From Microbacterium sp. SORGH_AS_0428 (GTDB lineage: Bacteria > Actinomycetota > Actinomycetes > Actinomycetales > Microbacteriaceae), in NCBI RefSeq assembly GCF_031453615.1, contig NZ_JAVIZT010000001.1, forward strand, positions 1,054,001 through 1,118,000: a stretch of DNA of 64,000 nt. Reading direction: 5' to 3'. This document shows, piece after piece, positions 18,101 to 26,559 of this stretch. Below the pieces are notes generated by a model. That model was given only the letters and a program-made list of their open reading frames with translations. It did no database searches and had not been told where the DNA came from. Made by a program: the position numbers and the translations under genes. Position 1 is the stretch's first letter; each line of letters starts with the position of its first letter.

Positions 18101-18424
18101 ATGAGGATCCTGGTGGTGTGCGGCGCTGGTGCGTCGAGCACATTCGTGGCACAGCGGCTGCAGCGAGCGGCGGTGTCCGCCGGGCTCGATCTCCAGGCCG
18201 AAGCCGTACCGCACGCCGCGTTGGCGGCGCGGATCGGCGAGGCGGAGCTCGTGCTCATCGGACCGCATCTGACCCAGGTGGCGGACAGCATCCGCGAGGA
18301 TGCGGCGCGCCACGGAGTCTCCGTGATCGTCCTGCCCGAGGACATCTTCACGGACCGAGACGGTCGGCGAACGCTCGACCTGATCACGAACCAGACAGCG
18401 TCGCTCCCCGGCCCCACGGCCTGA
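18101..18424 (+). CDS. Lone PTS IIB component (lactose/cellobiose-like fold)
   Basis: A 107-residue IIB protein. The phosphorylated Cys7 is in MRILVVCGAGASSTFVAQRL, followed by the P-loop serines and a Rossmann-like core (ELVLIGPHLTQVADSI) like CelA/ChbB proteins. No matching IIA or IIC lies in the window: the mannitol IIC carries its own IIB domain. It could serve a permease elsewhere, or pass phosphate to the regulator MtlR. AAGGAGG precedes the ATG by 7 nt. It is the first gene of the plus-strand PTS operon. Confidence 0.85.
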   Translation: MRILVVCGAGASSTFVAQRLQRAAVSAGLDLQAEAVPHAALAARIGEAELVLIGPHLTQVADSIREDAARHGVSVIVLPEDIFTDRDGRRTLDLITNQTASLPGPTA

Positions 18425-18441
18425 GAAGGAAAGGCACCCAC

Positions 18442-18717
18442 ATGTCCCTCGCAACCCGTACCGTGCGCATCGGCTCGTCGCACGGCCTGCACGCCCGCCC
18501 CGCGAAGCTCTTCGCCCAGGCGGCCAAGGATGCGGGAGTCCCGGTCACGATCGCGAAGGACTCGGGCGCGGCGACGAACGCCGCCAGCATCCTGGGCGTC
18601 ATCTCGCTCGGACTGGACTACGGCGACTACGTGACCCTGACCGTGGACGGCGGCGACGCCGAGGCCATCCTCGACCGTCTCGCCGACCTGCTGACCACCG
18701 ACCACGACGCCGCCTGA
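18442..18717 (+). CDS. ptsH: Phosphocarrier protein HPr
   Basis: A 91-residue HPr. The phosphoacceptor histidine is in SSHGLHARPAKLFAQAA, and the second conserved loop is NAASILGVISLGLDYGD with a serine where Firmicutes HPr is phosphorylated. It relays phosphate from enzyme I to the IIA/IIB components. AAGGAAAGG precedes the ATG. It lies between the lone IIB and enzyme I, so the general PTS proteins are expressed with the mannitol-specific ones. Confidence 0.96.
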   Translation: MSLATRTVRIGSSHGLHARPAKLFAQAAKDAGVPVTIAKDSGAATNAASILGVISLGLDYGDYVTLTVDGGDAEAILDRLADLLTTDHDAA

Positions 18718-18728
18718 GGAGACACACC

Positions 18729-20408
18729 ATGAGCACCACCATTCCCGGAGTCGGCATCGGACTCGGCGTCGCGCAGGGGCCCGTCGCCCGCATGGCCGCA
18801 CCGCTTCCCGCACCCGCGGACGAGCCTTCGACGCTCGACGTCGCGGCCGAGACCGCCCGCGTGCGCGAGGCCGTCGCGGCCGTCGCACGTGAGCTCGAGC
18901 AGCGCGGCGCCACCGCGGGCGGCGCGGCACAGGACGTCCTCGAAGCCCAGGCGATGATGGCGGAGGACCCGGCACTGGAGTCCGAGGTCGACACGCGTCT
19001 CGCCGCCGGCGCCACCGCAGAGCGAGCCGTCTACGACGCCTTCGCGAGCTTCCGCGACACCCTCGTCGCCGTCGGCGGCTACCTCGGCGAGCGCGCCGCG
19101 GACCTCGACGACGTCGCTCAGCGCGTGATCGCGCGGCTGCAGGGGGTCGCGGCTCCCGGCCTCCCCGAGCCGGGTCATCCCTACGTGCTGGTCGCCACCG
19201 ACCTCGCTCCCGCCGACACCGCTCTGCTGGATCTCGACCAGGTGCTCGCGCTCGTCACGAGCGAAGGCGGCCCCACCTCGCACACCGCGATCCTGGCCCG
19301 CGAGAAGGGCATCGTGGCGATCGTGGGTGCTGCCGGTGCCGCAGACCTCGTCGACGACCAGGTCGTCATCGTGGACGCCGCTGCGGGCATCGTGACCACC
19401 CACCCGAGCGAGGAGGAACTGCGTCGCGCGCAGAACCGCGCCGATGCGCGCGCCGCGGCGGCCTCCGCGCCGATCACGCCCGGTGCGCTCTCCGACGGCA
19501 CCGCGGTGCCCCTTCTGGCCAACCTGGGCAACCCCGAGGGCGCCGCCGAGGCCGTCGCTCTGGGCGCCGAGGGCGTCGGCCTGTTCCGCACCGAGTTCCT
19601 CTTCCTCAGCTCCGCCAACGCGCCCACGGTCGCGCAGCAGAAGGAGTCGTACACGCGCCTGCTCGCCGCGTTCCGAGGCAAGAAGGTCGTCGTCCGCGCC
19701 CTGGATGCGGGCGCCGACAAGCCGCTCGCGTTCCTCAACGACGCACACGAGGAGAACCCGGCACTCGGGCTCCGGGGGTTGCGCGCCCTCCGTGCGAACG
19801 AGGACATCCTGCGCGAGCAGCTGACGGCGCTGAGCGAAGCGGATGCGGCGGTCGCCGCATCCGGTGAGCCCGCCGACCTGTGGGTCATGGCACCCATGGT
19901 CGCCACCGTCGAGGAGACGATCTACTTCGTGGAGCTCGCCCGCGAGTTCGGCATCAAGACCGCCGGCGTCATGGTCGAGGTGCCCTCGTCGGCCCTGCTC
20001 GCCGATCGGGTGCTGAAGCACGCCGACTTCGCCTCGATCGGGACGAACGATCTGACCCAGTACACCCTGGCCGCCGACCGCCTGCTCGGCTCGGTCGCCG
20101 GTTTCCAGGACCCGTGGCACCCCGCGGTGCTGGGTCTCATCGGCACCACCGGTCGCGCCGGACGCGAGCTCGGAAAGCCCGTCGGCATCTGCGGCGAGGC
20201 GGCGGCGGATCCGCTGCTGGCCGTGGTCCTGGTCGGCCTCGGCGCGACGAGCCTCTCGATGGCCCCGACGGCCCTGGCCGACGTGCGGGCCACCCTCCTG
20301 AAGTACAGCCTCGAGGACGCCCGCCGCATCGCCGAGGCCGCCCTGGCCGCCGACGACGCCGCATCCGCACGCGACGCCGCGCGCGCCGCGTCCACCCCCG
20401 CCCCGTAA
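18729..20408 (+). CDS. ptsI: Phosphoenolpyruvate-protein phosphotransferase (PTS enzyme I)
   Basis: A 559-residue enzyme I that autophosphorylates from PEP and hands the phosphate to HPr. The active His185 is in SEGGPTSHTAILAREKGI. The PEP-binding TIM barrel has the motifs GLFRTEFLFL, VVRALDAGADKPLAFL, MVEVPSSALLAD and SIGTNDLTQYTLAADR. The length is slightly below the usual 570-575 residues. GAGGAG stands 6 nt before the ATG and 11 nt separate it from ptsH, so the two are clearly in one operon. Confidence 0.96.
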   Translation: MSTTIPGVGIGLGVAQGPVARMAAPLPAPADEPSTLDVAAETARVREAVAAVARELEQRGATAGGAAQDVLEAQAMMAEDPALESEVDTRLAAGATAERAVYDAFASFRDTLVAVGGYLGERAADLDDVAQRVIARLQGVAAPGLPEPGHPYVLVATDLAPADTALLDLDQVLALVTSEGGPTSHTAILAREKGIVAIVGAAGAADLVDDQVVIVDAAAGIVTTHPSEEELRRAQNRADARAAAASAPITPGALSDGTAVPLLANLGNPEGAAEAVALGAEGVGLFRTEFLFLSSANAPTVAQQKESYTRLLAAFRGKKVVVRALDAGADKPLAFLNDAHEENPALGLRGLRALRANEDILREQLTALSEADAAVAASGEPADLWVMAPMVATVEETIYFVELAREFGIKTAGVMVEVPSSALLADRVLKHADFASIGTNDLTQYTLAADRLLGSVAGFQDPWHPAVLGLIGTTGRAGRELGKPVGICGEAAADPLLAVVLVGLGATSLSMAPTALADVRATLLKYSLEDARRIAEAALAADDAASARDAARAASTPAP

Positions 20409-20443
20409 CACCCGTCCCACAAAGAGTAGAAAGAGACAGTCTC

Positions 20444-22123
20444 ATGACGACGACGTCAGCTCCCGTCAAGCAGCCGGGAGGAGCCCGGGTCGCGGTCCAG
20501 CGATTCGGCACGTTCCTCTCCGGCATGATCATGCCCAACATCGCGGCCTTCATCGCGTGGGGCTTCATCACGATGCTGTTCATCCCCGCCGGCTTCTTCG
20601 GCGCGGACAGCCCCTTCGGCTGGCACTGGTACCCCGTCTCCGAGATCATCGGCGGCGGCGGCGACTCCGCCATCATCGGCTGGAACGGCGCCATGACCGC
20701 GCTCGCCCAGGGCGACGGCGGCACCTTCCAGGCCTACGCGGGCCTCGTGGGCGCCATGGTCACCTACCTGCTCCCGCTGCTGATCGCCAACACCGGAGGC
20801 CGCATGGTCTACGGCGAGCGCGGCGGCGTGGTGGCCACCATCGCCACGATGGGTGTCATCCTCGGCACCAACATCCCGATGTTCCTCGGCGCGATGATCA
20901 TGGGCCCGATCGCGGCCTGGATCACCAAGCAGATGGACAAGATCTGGGACGGCAAGATCAAGCCCGGCTTCGAGATGCTGGTCAACAACTTCTCGGCCGG
21001 CATCCTGGGCATGATCCTCGCGATCATCGGTTTCTTCGCCTTCGGCCCGGTCTTCCTGGCCATCAGCGACGGCCTCGGCGAGGCGGTGAACTGGCTGGTC
21101 TCGCTGAACCTGCTGCCGCTCGTGTCGATCATCGTCGAGCCGGCCAAGGTGCTGTTCCTCAACAACGCCATCAACCACGGCGTGTTCACCCCGCTCGGCA
21201 TCCAGCAGGCGGACGAGGTCGGCAAGAGCATCCTGTTCCTCATCGAGGCCAACCCCGGCCCCGGCATCGGACTCCTGCTCGCCTTCTCGTTCTTCGGGGT
21301 GGGCATGGCCAAGGCCTCTGCTCCGGGAGCTGCGATCATCCAGTTCTTCGGCGGCATCCACGAGATCTACTTCCCGTACGCGCTGAGCAAGCCCGTCACG
21401 ATCCTCGCGCTCATCGCGGGCGGTGCGGCCGGTGTCACGACCAACATGGCGCTCGGCGGCGGTCTCGCCTTCCCTGCGGCCCCCGGCAGCATCATCGCCG
21501 TGGGAGCCGCGGCGATCGGACCCGGTGTCGGCAATCTGCTGATCGTGCTCCTCTCGGTGGTCGTCGCCGCAGCGGTCACCTTCATCCTGACCGCGATCAT
21601 CCTCCGCGCCTCGCGCAAGCGGGACCTCGCGGCAGAGGCCGACACCTTCGGCGCCGCGATCGCCCAGACCGAGGCGAACAAGGGCAAGTCGTCCGCCGCG
21701 ATGGATGCGCTCCGCGCCTCGGGCTCTTCGGATGCGGACGCCGCGGACGAGGCGCTCGACAAGCTCGAGACTGAGCTGGAGACCGGCGGCCGGGCCGACG
21801 GCGGGCTGCTGACCACCACGAAGATCACCAACATCGTCTTCGCGTGCGACGCCGGTATGGGCTCCTCCGCCATGGGCGCGAGCGTGCTCCGCAACAAGAT
21901 CAAGAAGGCGGGCGTCGACGGCGTCACGGTCACCAACAAGGCGATCGCGAACCTGGACGGCAGCGAGGACCTGGTCATCACCCAGAACCAGCTCACCGAT
22001 CGCGCGCGCAAGCAGACGCCCGGTGCGATGCACGTCTCCGTCGACAACTTCATGAACTCTCCGAAGTACGAAGAGGTCGTGGACCTGGTCGTCGATCAGC
22101 AGAAGGATGGTCAGCAGGGCTGA
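20444..22123 (+). CDS. mtlA: PTS mannitol transporter subunit IICB
   Basis: A 559-residue permease. The membrane IIC domain (about 20-390) shows mannitol-family sequences FGTFLSGMIMPNIAAFIAWGF, NTGGRMVYGERGGVVATIA and the substrate motif FFGGIHEIYFPY. A charged linker with an acidic stretch (DADAADEALDKLETELE) leads to the C-terminal IIB domain, with the phosphocysteine at about residue 468 in IVFACDAGMGSSAMGASVLR. No IIA domain is fused; it is encoded separately at 22239. It imports mannitol and phosphorylates it to mannitol-1-phosphate. Confidence 0.95.
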   Translation: MTTTSAPVKQPGGARVAVQRFGTFLSGMIMPNIAAFIAWGFITMLFIPAGFFGADSPFGWHWYPVSEIIGGGGDSAIIGWNGAMTALAQGDGGTFQAYAGLVGAMVTYLLPLLIANTGGRMVYGERGGVVATIATMGVILGTNIPMFLGAMIMGPIAAWITKQMDKIWDGKIKPGFEMLVNNFSAGILGMILAIIGFFAFGPVFLAISDGLGEAVNWLVSLNLLPLVSIIVEPAKVLFLNNAINHGVFTPLGIQQADEVGKSILFLIEANPGPGIGLLLAFSFFGVGMAKASAPGAAIIQFFGGIHEIYFPYALSKPVTILALIAGGAAGVTTNMALGGGLAFPAAPGSIIAVGAAAIGPGVGNLLIVLLSVVVAAAVTFILTAIILRASRKRDLAAEADTFGAAIAQTEANKGKSSAAMDALRASGSSDADAADEALDKLETELETGGRADGGLLTTTKITNIVFACDAGMGSSAMGASVLRNKIKKAGVDGVTVTNKAIANLDGSEDLVITQNQLTDRARKQTPGAMHVSVDNFMNSPKYEEVVDLVVDQQKDGQQG

Positions 22124-22130
22124 CCCCACA

Positions 22131-22190
22131 GGATGCGGGTCGCACACGCCGTGCGGCCCGCATCCGTGTCCGGCGGGCACGAGGTGCCCG
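22131..22190 (+). other. Pair of strong hairpins between mtlA and mtlF
   Basis: First hairpin 22131-22165: GGATGCGGGTCGCAC pairs with GTGCGGCCCGCATCC over 15 positions (one wobble) with a 5-nt loop. Second 22174-22190: CGGGCAC with GTGCCCG, 3-nt loop. They start 8 nt after the mtlA stop and end about 48 nt before mtlF. They probably stabilise the upstream mRNA or weaken read-through, giving different amounts of IICB and IIA. Confidence 0.55.
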
Positions 22191-22238
22191 CGGCGCCGCG
22201 AGCAGGCAGCGCGCGGCAGGAACGGGAAAGGAAGAATC

Positions 22239-22670
22239 ATGGCAGTTCTCGGTATCGGACAGGTGCGCATCCACTCGGGCGGCGCGACCCGCGACGAGGC
22301 CATGCGCGAAGCCGCCGGCATCCTGGAGTCCGCCGGCGCCGTCACCGGCAGATACTTCGACGCCATGCAGCAGCGCGAGCAGGCGGTGTCGACCTATATG
22401 GGCAACGAGCTCGCGATCCCGCACGGCACCAACGAGACCAAGGACGAGATCCTCGCCTCCGGGCTGTCGGTCGTCCGCTACGACGGCGGTGTCGACTGGG
22501 ACGGCAACCCCGTCTCGTTCGTGATCGGCATCGCCGGCAAGGGCGACGAGCACCTCGACATCCTGTCGCAGATCGCACTGCTGTTCTCCGACGAGGACGA
22601 CGTCGCGCGCCTCAAGGCCGCGTCGACGCCCGAGGAGCTCTACGAACTGCTCGCGTCGGTGAACGCATGA
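22239..22670 (+). CDS. mtlF: PTS mannitol transporter subunit IIA
   Basis: A 143-residue IIA protein of the fructose/mannitol class. The phosphoacceptor is His62 in NELAIPHGTNETKDEI, and the second conserved segment is FVIGIAGKGDEHLDILSQIALLF. It takes phosphate from HPr and passes it to the IIB domain of MtlA. AAAGGAAG precedes the ATG by 4 nt. The stop overlaps mtlD in an ATGA, tying IIA and dehydrogenase synthesis together. Confidence 0.95.
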   Translation: MAVLGIGQVRIHSGGATRDEAMREAAGILESAGAVTGRYFDAMQQREQAVSTYMGNELAIPHGTNETKDEILASGLSVVRYDGGVDWDGNPVSFVIGIAGKGDEHLDILSQIALLFSDEDDVARLKAASTPEELYELLASVNA

Positions 22671-23812
22671 AGGCCGTCCACTTCGGCGCCGGCAACATCG
22701 GGCGCGGCTTCGTCGGCCTCCTCCTGCACGAGGGCGGCTACGAGGTGGTGTTCTCCGATGTGTCGGCCGGGCTCGTCGATGCGATCAACGCGGTCGACAG
22801 CTACACGGTCCACGAGGTCGGCGACGGTGGCACGGACGTCGTGGTCACCGGGTTCCGCGCACTCAACAGCGCCGAGGACCCGCAGGCGGTCGTCGACGAG
22901 ATCGCCTCGGCAGACGTGGTCACGACCGCGGTCGGCCCCACGATCCTGAAGTTCGTGGCCCCTCTCATCCGCGCCGGCCTCGCCCGCCGCGACGAGACCC
23001 TCGCACCGCTGCAGGTCATGGCCTGCGAGAACGCGATCGGCGCGACCGACCAGCTGCGCGCACACATCGAGGAGCAGGCCGGTGACGACTGGGCCGAGCT
23101 GTCCGCGCGCGCCGTGTTCGCCAACACCGCCGTCGACCGCATCGTGCCGGGTCAGCCGGCGGACGCCGGCGTGGATGTGGTCGTGGAGCCCTTCTACGAG
23201 TGGGCGATCGAGCAGGCGCCCTTCGGCGGCGAGCTGCCCCGCATCCCGGGCGCCCACTTCGTGGACGATCTGGCGCCGTACATCGAGCGCAAGCTGTTCA
23301 CGGTGAACACCGGGCACGCCGCGACCGCCTACTACGGCGCACGCGCCGGCATCGAGCGGATCGCGGATGCGCTGGCCGAACCGGAGATCACGGCGGCGGT
23401 ATCGGCGACGCTCGCCGAAACGTCGGCGGTGCTCATCGCGAAGCACGAGTTCGCCCCCGACGAGCTCGCCCGCTACCGGGAGACGATCCTCTCCCGCTTC
23501 CGCAACCCTGCCCTCCCCGACACGGTGTGGCGCGTCGGCCGACAGCCCCTGCGCAAGCTGTCCCGGCACGAGCGGTTCGTCGGGCCCGCCGCGGAGGCGG
23601 CCGAGCGCGGACTGTCCACCGAGGCGCTGGTCGCCACGATGGGCGCCGCGCTCTCCTTCTCGTCCCCCGAGGATCCGGAGGCCGTCGAGCTGCAGCGTCT
23701 GCTGAGCACGAGAAGCGCCGCCGCGTTCACGACCGAGGTCACGGGCCTCGACCCGCAGCATCCGCTGTTCACGGCCGTGCGCGACGTCGTCGCCGCACAC
23801 CAGTCCGCCTGA
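22667..23812 (+). CDS. mtlD: Mannitol-1-phosphate 5-dehydrogenase
   Basis: A 381-residue polyol-phosphate dehydrogenase. The NAD-binding N-terminus is MKAVHFGAGNIGRGFVGLLL, with ACENAIGATDQLR and FANTAVDRIVPGQ next. The catalytic lysine region is DDLAPYIERKLFTVNTGHA, as in MtlD. It oxidises mannitol-1-phosphate to fructose-6-phosphate, completing mannitol entry into glycolysis. It is the last gene of the PTS operon, and a strong hairpin follows. Confidence 0.96.
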   Translation: MKAVHFGAGNIGRGFVGLLLHEGGYEVVFSDVSAGLVDAINAVDSYTVHEVGDGGTDVVVTGFRALNSAEDPQAVVDEIASADVVTTAVGPTILKFVAPLIRAGLARRDETLAPLQVMACENAIGATDQLRAHIEEQAGDDWAELSARAVFANTAVDRIVPGQPADAGVDVVVEPFYEWAIEQAPFGGELPRIPGAHFVDDLAPYIERKLFTVNTGHAATAYYGARAGIERIADALAEPEITAAVSATLAETSAVLIAKHEFAPDELARYRETILSRFRNPALPDTVWRVGRQPLRKLSRHERFVGPAAEAAERGLSTEALVATMGAALSFSSPEDPEAVELQRLLSTRSAAAFTTEVTGLDPQHPLFTAVRDVVAAHQSA

Positions 23813-23824
23813 GCATCCGCTCTT

Positions 23825-23866
23825 GCGAGCCCCGCCCCCGTCCGCCATGACGGGCGTGGGGCTCGC
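23825..23866 (+). terminator. Hairpin terminator after mtlD
   Basis: GCGAGCCCC at 23825-23833 pairs with GGGGCTCGC at 23858-23866, and the inner stem continues with CCCGTC against GACGGG, giving about 18 paired positions with two mismatches and a 6-nt loop. No U-tract follows. It begins 13 nt after the mtlD stop. Confidence 0.6.
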
Positions 23867-23902
23867 GGCGTTCTCACCGTCGGCGCCCTCTAGCCTGGAC
23901 GG

Positions 23903-24667
23903 GTGACCGATCCCGCGCCTTCTCGTCCTCGCCGCCGCATCCGTCGGGTTCTGGGGTGGACGTTCGGCGGCCTGGGCGCACTCGTCGTGGCCGCCGTCCT
24001 GGGCGTGCTCGTCTGGGGGCAGGTGGGCGTCATGGCCGCCGAGCCCGGCCCTCTCGAGGCGGTCCGCGCCGACGCCGCCGTCACTGTCGACGAACAGGCC
24101 GGCGCCATCGTCCTCTCGCCCGCATCCGGATCGTCCGAGGTGGGGCTCGTGTTCATCCCCGGCGCCAAGGTCGAACCGATCGCCTATGCAGCCACGCTCT
24201 CGGGTCTCGTGGACGACGGCATCACCGTCGTGATCACCCGCCCCTGGTACAACCTCGCCTTCCTGGACCCGCGCCCGCTGGAGGCGTTCACCTCGCTCGC
24301 CCCGGCCGTGGACACGTGGATGGTGGGCGGCCACTCGCTCGGCGGCGTGCGCGCCTGCCAGCTCGCAACGGATGCGGACGCACTCGTGCTCTTCGCCTCA
24401 TACTGCGCGAACGATCTGTCGACCACCGGTCTTCCCGTGCTCAGCATCAGCGGCAGCGAGGACGGCCTGTCGACCCCGGCGAAGATCCGGGACGCGGCAC
24501 CCCTCCTTCCGGCCGACGCCGAGTTCGTCGAGATCGACGGCGCGTCGCACGCATCCTTCGGCGCCTACGGCCCGCAGGCGGGTGACGGCTCGCCCTCGAT
24601 CGGTGAGGCGGAGATGACAGAGCGCGTGACAGAGCTCGTCACCGACTTCGCCGCATCCCTGCTGTGA
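23903..24667 (+). CDS. Alpha/beta-hydrolase family protein with N-terminal membrane anchor
   Basis: A 254-residue protein. An arginine-rich start and one hydrophobic segment (about 18-43) suggest an anchor or uncleaved signal, with the catalytic domain outside. The hydrolase part has the nucleophile Ser in MVGGHSLGGVRACQLA, an acidic residue in SISGSEDGLSTP and a histidine in IDGASHASFGAYG, a full triad. Substrate unknown (ester or peptide-like). The GTG start at 23903 lies 6 nt after TAGCCT (23891-23896), suggesting a leaderless mRNA. It faces the lipoprotein gene with only 12 bp between the stops. Confidence 0.85.
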   Translation: MTDPAPSRPRRRIRRVLGWTFGGLGALVVAAVLGVLVWGQVGVMAAEPGPLEAVRADAAVTVDEQAGAIVLSPASGSSEVGLVFIPGAKVEPIAYAATLSGLVDDGITVVITRPWYNLAFLDPRPLEAFTSLAPAVDTWMVGGHSLGGVRACQLATDADALVLFASYCANDLSTTGLPVLSISGSEDGLSTPAKIRDAAPLLPADAEFVEIDGASHASFGAYGPQAGDGSPSIGEAEMTERVTELVTDFAASLL

Positions 24668-24679
24668 CGAGCGCGCGGC

Positions 24680-25420
24680 TCAGCTGACTCGGGCTTCCAT
24701 CCCCGCGGGCAGCGGGTGGTCGGCGAACCACGCGCGCGCGGTGTCTTCGGCGGTGTCGTCTGCGCGCACCTCGATGAGCTGGAGACCACTCGGAGTCTGC
24801 GTGAGGCTCACGAGGACGACGCCCGACAGTTCCCCACCGTCCAGGAAGCTCTGCGCCTGCCCGCACAGCGCTGACAGATCCTGTCCGGGTTCGACGCGCA
24901 CCGACCACTCGGTCGACTGCGCATCACCCGATACCGTCACCCCGGTGAAGTCCGGGGCGAGAGCCGCCGCGCTGGCGCAGCCCTGGGTGAGCGTCGCCGA
25001 CGCGGACACCGTGACACCCGGCTGCGCCGGATCGACGCTGACGAACCTGATGTCGACCGCGTCGCCGATGGTGTCGTAGATGCGCCACAACAGCGAGACG
25101 TCCTCGGGCGCGAGCGCCACGTCCGCACCGCGATAGTGGAGTTCCATCTGCGCACCCTGAAGCTCAGGAACAGCAGCCGCCTTCTCGATCAGCGATCGGT
25201 CGTCGCTTCGCATCGTCACGCGGGTCTGACAGCTGTCGACACGGCCCGGAAGCGCGCCCGAGCAGCTGTACTCCGCTCCGAGCTGACCGGTGAGCCCCGC
25301 CGATGCGATCGCCGCGTCCACCCGCTCCTGCCCTTCCCTGCTCGCCGCGACCGTGCAGCCGGCCACAAGGATGACGGCAGCGAGGAGCCCGACGGCACCG
25401 GTCCGACGGCGAAGGCTCAT
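24680..25420 (-). CDS. Hypothetical lipoprotein, last gene of the nucleoside operon
   Basis: A 246-residue protein I do not recognise. A basic N-terminus and hydrophobic core end in a lipobox, VILVAGCTVAAS, with Cys22 as the lipidation site. Four more cysteines (in EYSCSGALPG, DSCQTRV, TQGCASAAA and SALCGQAQ) could form disulfides outside the cell. Its ATG overlaps the adenosine deaminase stop by 4 nt, so it is made with nucleoside salvage enzymes. A role in binding or sensing at the surface is possible but unsupported. Confidence 0.75.
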   Translation of the reverse strand: MSLRRRTGAVGLLAAVILVAGCTVAASREGQERVDAAIASAGLTGQLGAEYSCSGALPGRVDSCQTRVTMRSDDRSLIEKAAAVPELQGAQMELHYRGADVALAPEDVSLLWRIYDTIGDAVDIRFVSVDPAQPGVTVSASATLTQGCASAAALAPDFTGVTVSGDAQSTEWSVRVEPGQDLSALCGQAQSFLDGGELSGVVLVSLTQTPSGLQLIEVRADDTAEDTARAWFADHPLPAGMEARVS

Positions 25421-26529
25421 GCGAAGCCGTCGCTGATGAGGTCGATCAACTCCTCGCGCTCCTCGACCGGCAGGAAGACGCCCGCGGCAGCGTTGATCTG
25501 GAAGGTCTCGAGGTCGTCGAGTCCGTAGTCGAAGGCCTCGGCGAGCAGGGCCAGCTCGCGCGTGAGCGAGGTACGGCTCTGCGTGCGGTTGTCGACGTTC
25601 ACGGTCACCGCGAAACCCAGCTGGTACAGCAGGTCGAAGGGGTGATCCGCCATCTCGTTGCCCCACGCGGCGATCGCGCCGGTCTGCAGGTTGGAGCTCG
25701 GCGAGAGTTCCAGCGGGATCTCGCGGTCGCGCACCCAGCGCGCCAGGTCGCCGAAGACGACCTCGACGACATCGCCCTCGCGAGAGACGACCTCGAGGTC
25801 TTGGGCGATGCGCACACCGTGTCCGAGACGCAGCGCGCGGCCGTCCCACAGGGCCGAACGGATCGAGTCGAGCCCCGCCGCCTCGCCGGCATGAACGGTG
25901 ACCGGGAAGAACTGCGCCGCGAGGTAGTCGAAGGCGGCACGGTGACGCGACGGGAGGAACCCGTCCTCGGGGCCCGCGATGTCGAAACCGACGGCCCCGC
26001 GATCGCGGAAGGCGACGGCGAGTTTGGCGATCTCCAGCGAACGGTCGGTGTGGCGCATCGCGGTGATGAGCTGGCCGACGCGGATGTCGTGCCCGGCATC
26101 CGCCGCCGCATCCTCGCCCTCCTCGATGCCCTCCTGCACCGCTTCGACGACCTCTTCGAGGGAGAGCCCGCCGGACAGGTGCTGCTCGGGCGCCCAGCGC
26201 ACCTCTCCGTAGATGACGCCGTCGGCGGCCAGGTCCTCGACGAACTCCCGGGAGATCCGCGTCAGGTTCTCCCGCGTCTGCATCACCGATGTCGTGAGGT
26301 CGAAGGTCTTCAGGTATTCGACGAGCGAGCCGGAGTCGCTCGATTCGGCGAACCAGTCGGCGAGGTCGTCGCCGTCGCTCTCGGGCACGGGAAGACCCGC
26401 GGCGTCGGCGAGCTCGACGATCGTGTCGGGGCGCACGGCACCGTCGAGATGGTCGTGCAGGGAGATCTTCGGCAGGCTCCGCAGCGACACTCCGTCGAGG
26501 GTGGCGTCGCCGTGCTGGTCGATGGGCAT
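25417..26529 (-). CDS. add: Adenosine deaminase
   Basis: A 370-residue metal-dependent deaminase converting adenosine or deoxyadenosine to the inosine forms. Zinc-site motifs: HDHLDG (His25, His27), the later histidine in FPVTVHAGEAAG with its catalytic glutamate, LRLGHGVRIA, and SPSSNLQTGA followed by the aspartate in VTVNVDNRTQSRT. The ATG at 26529 has GAGGAG 8 nt upstream. It follows deoA by 30 nt in the nucleoside operon. Confidence 0.95.
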   Translation of the reverse strand: MPIDQHGDATLDGVSLRSLPKISLHDHLDGAVRPDTIVELADAAGLPVPESDGDDLADWFAESSDSGSLVEYLKTFDLTTSVMQTRENLTRISREFVEDLAADGVIYGEVRWAPEQHLSGGLSLEEVVEAVQEGIEEGEDAAADAGHDIRVGQLITAMRHTDRSLEIAKLAVAFRDRGAVGFDIAGPEDGFLPSRHRAAFDYLAAQFFPVTVHAGEAAGLDSIRSALWDGRALRLGHGVRIAQDLEVVSREGDVVEVVFGDLARWVRDREIPLELSPSSNLQTGAIAAWGNEMADHPFDLLYQLGFAVTVNVDNRTQSRTSLTRELALLAEAFDYGLDDLETFQINAAAGVFLPVEEREELIDLISDGFA

Positions 26530-26559
26530 AAGGGGTGCTCCTCGCGGATCGCGGTGGAC

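Noticed and set aside
20456..22366. 636-residue minus-strand frame opposite mtlA
   Set aside because: Composition is Asp/Glu/His/Arg-rich with no fold motif; mtlA is intact on the other strand.
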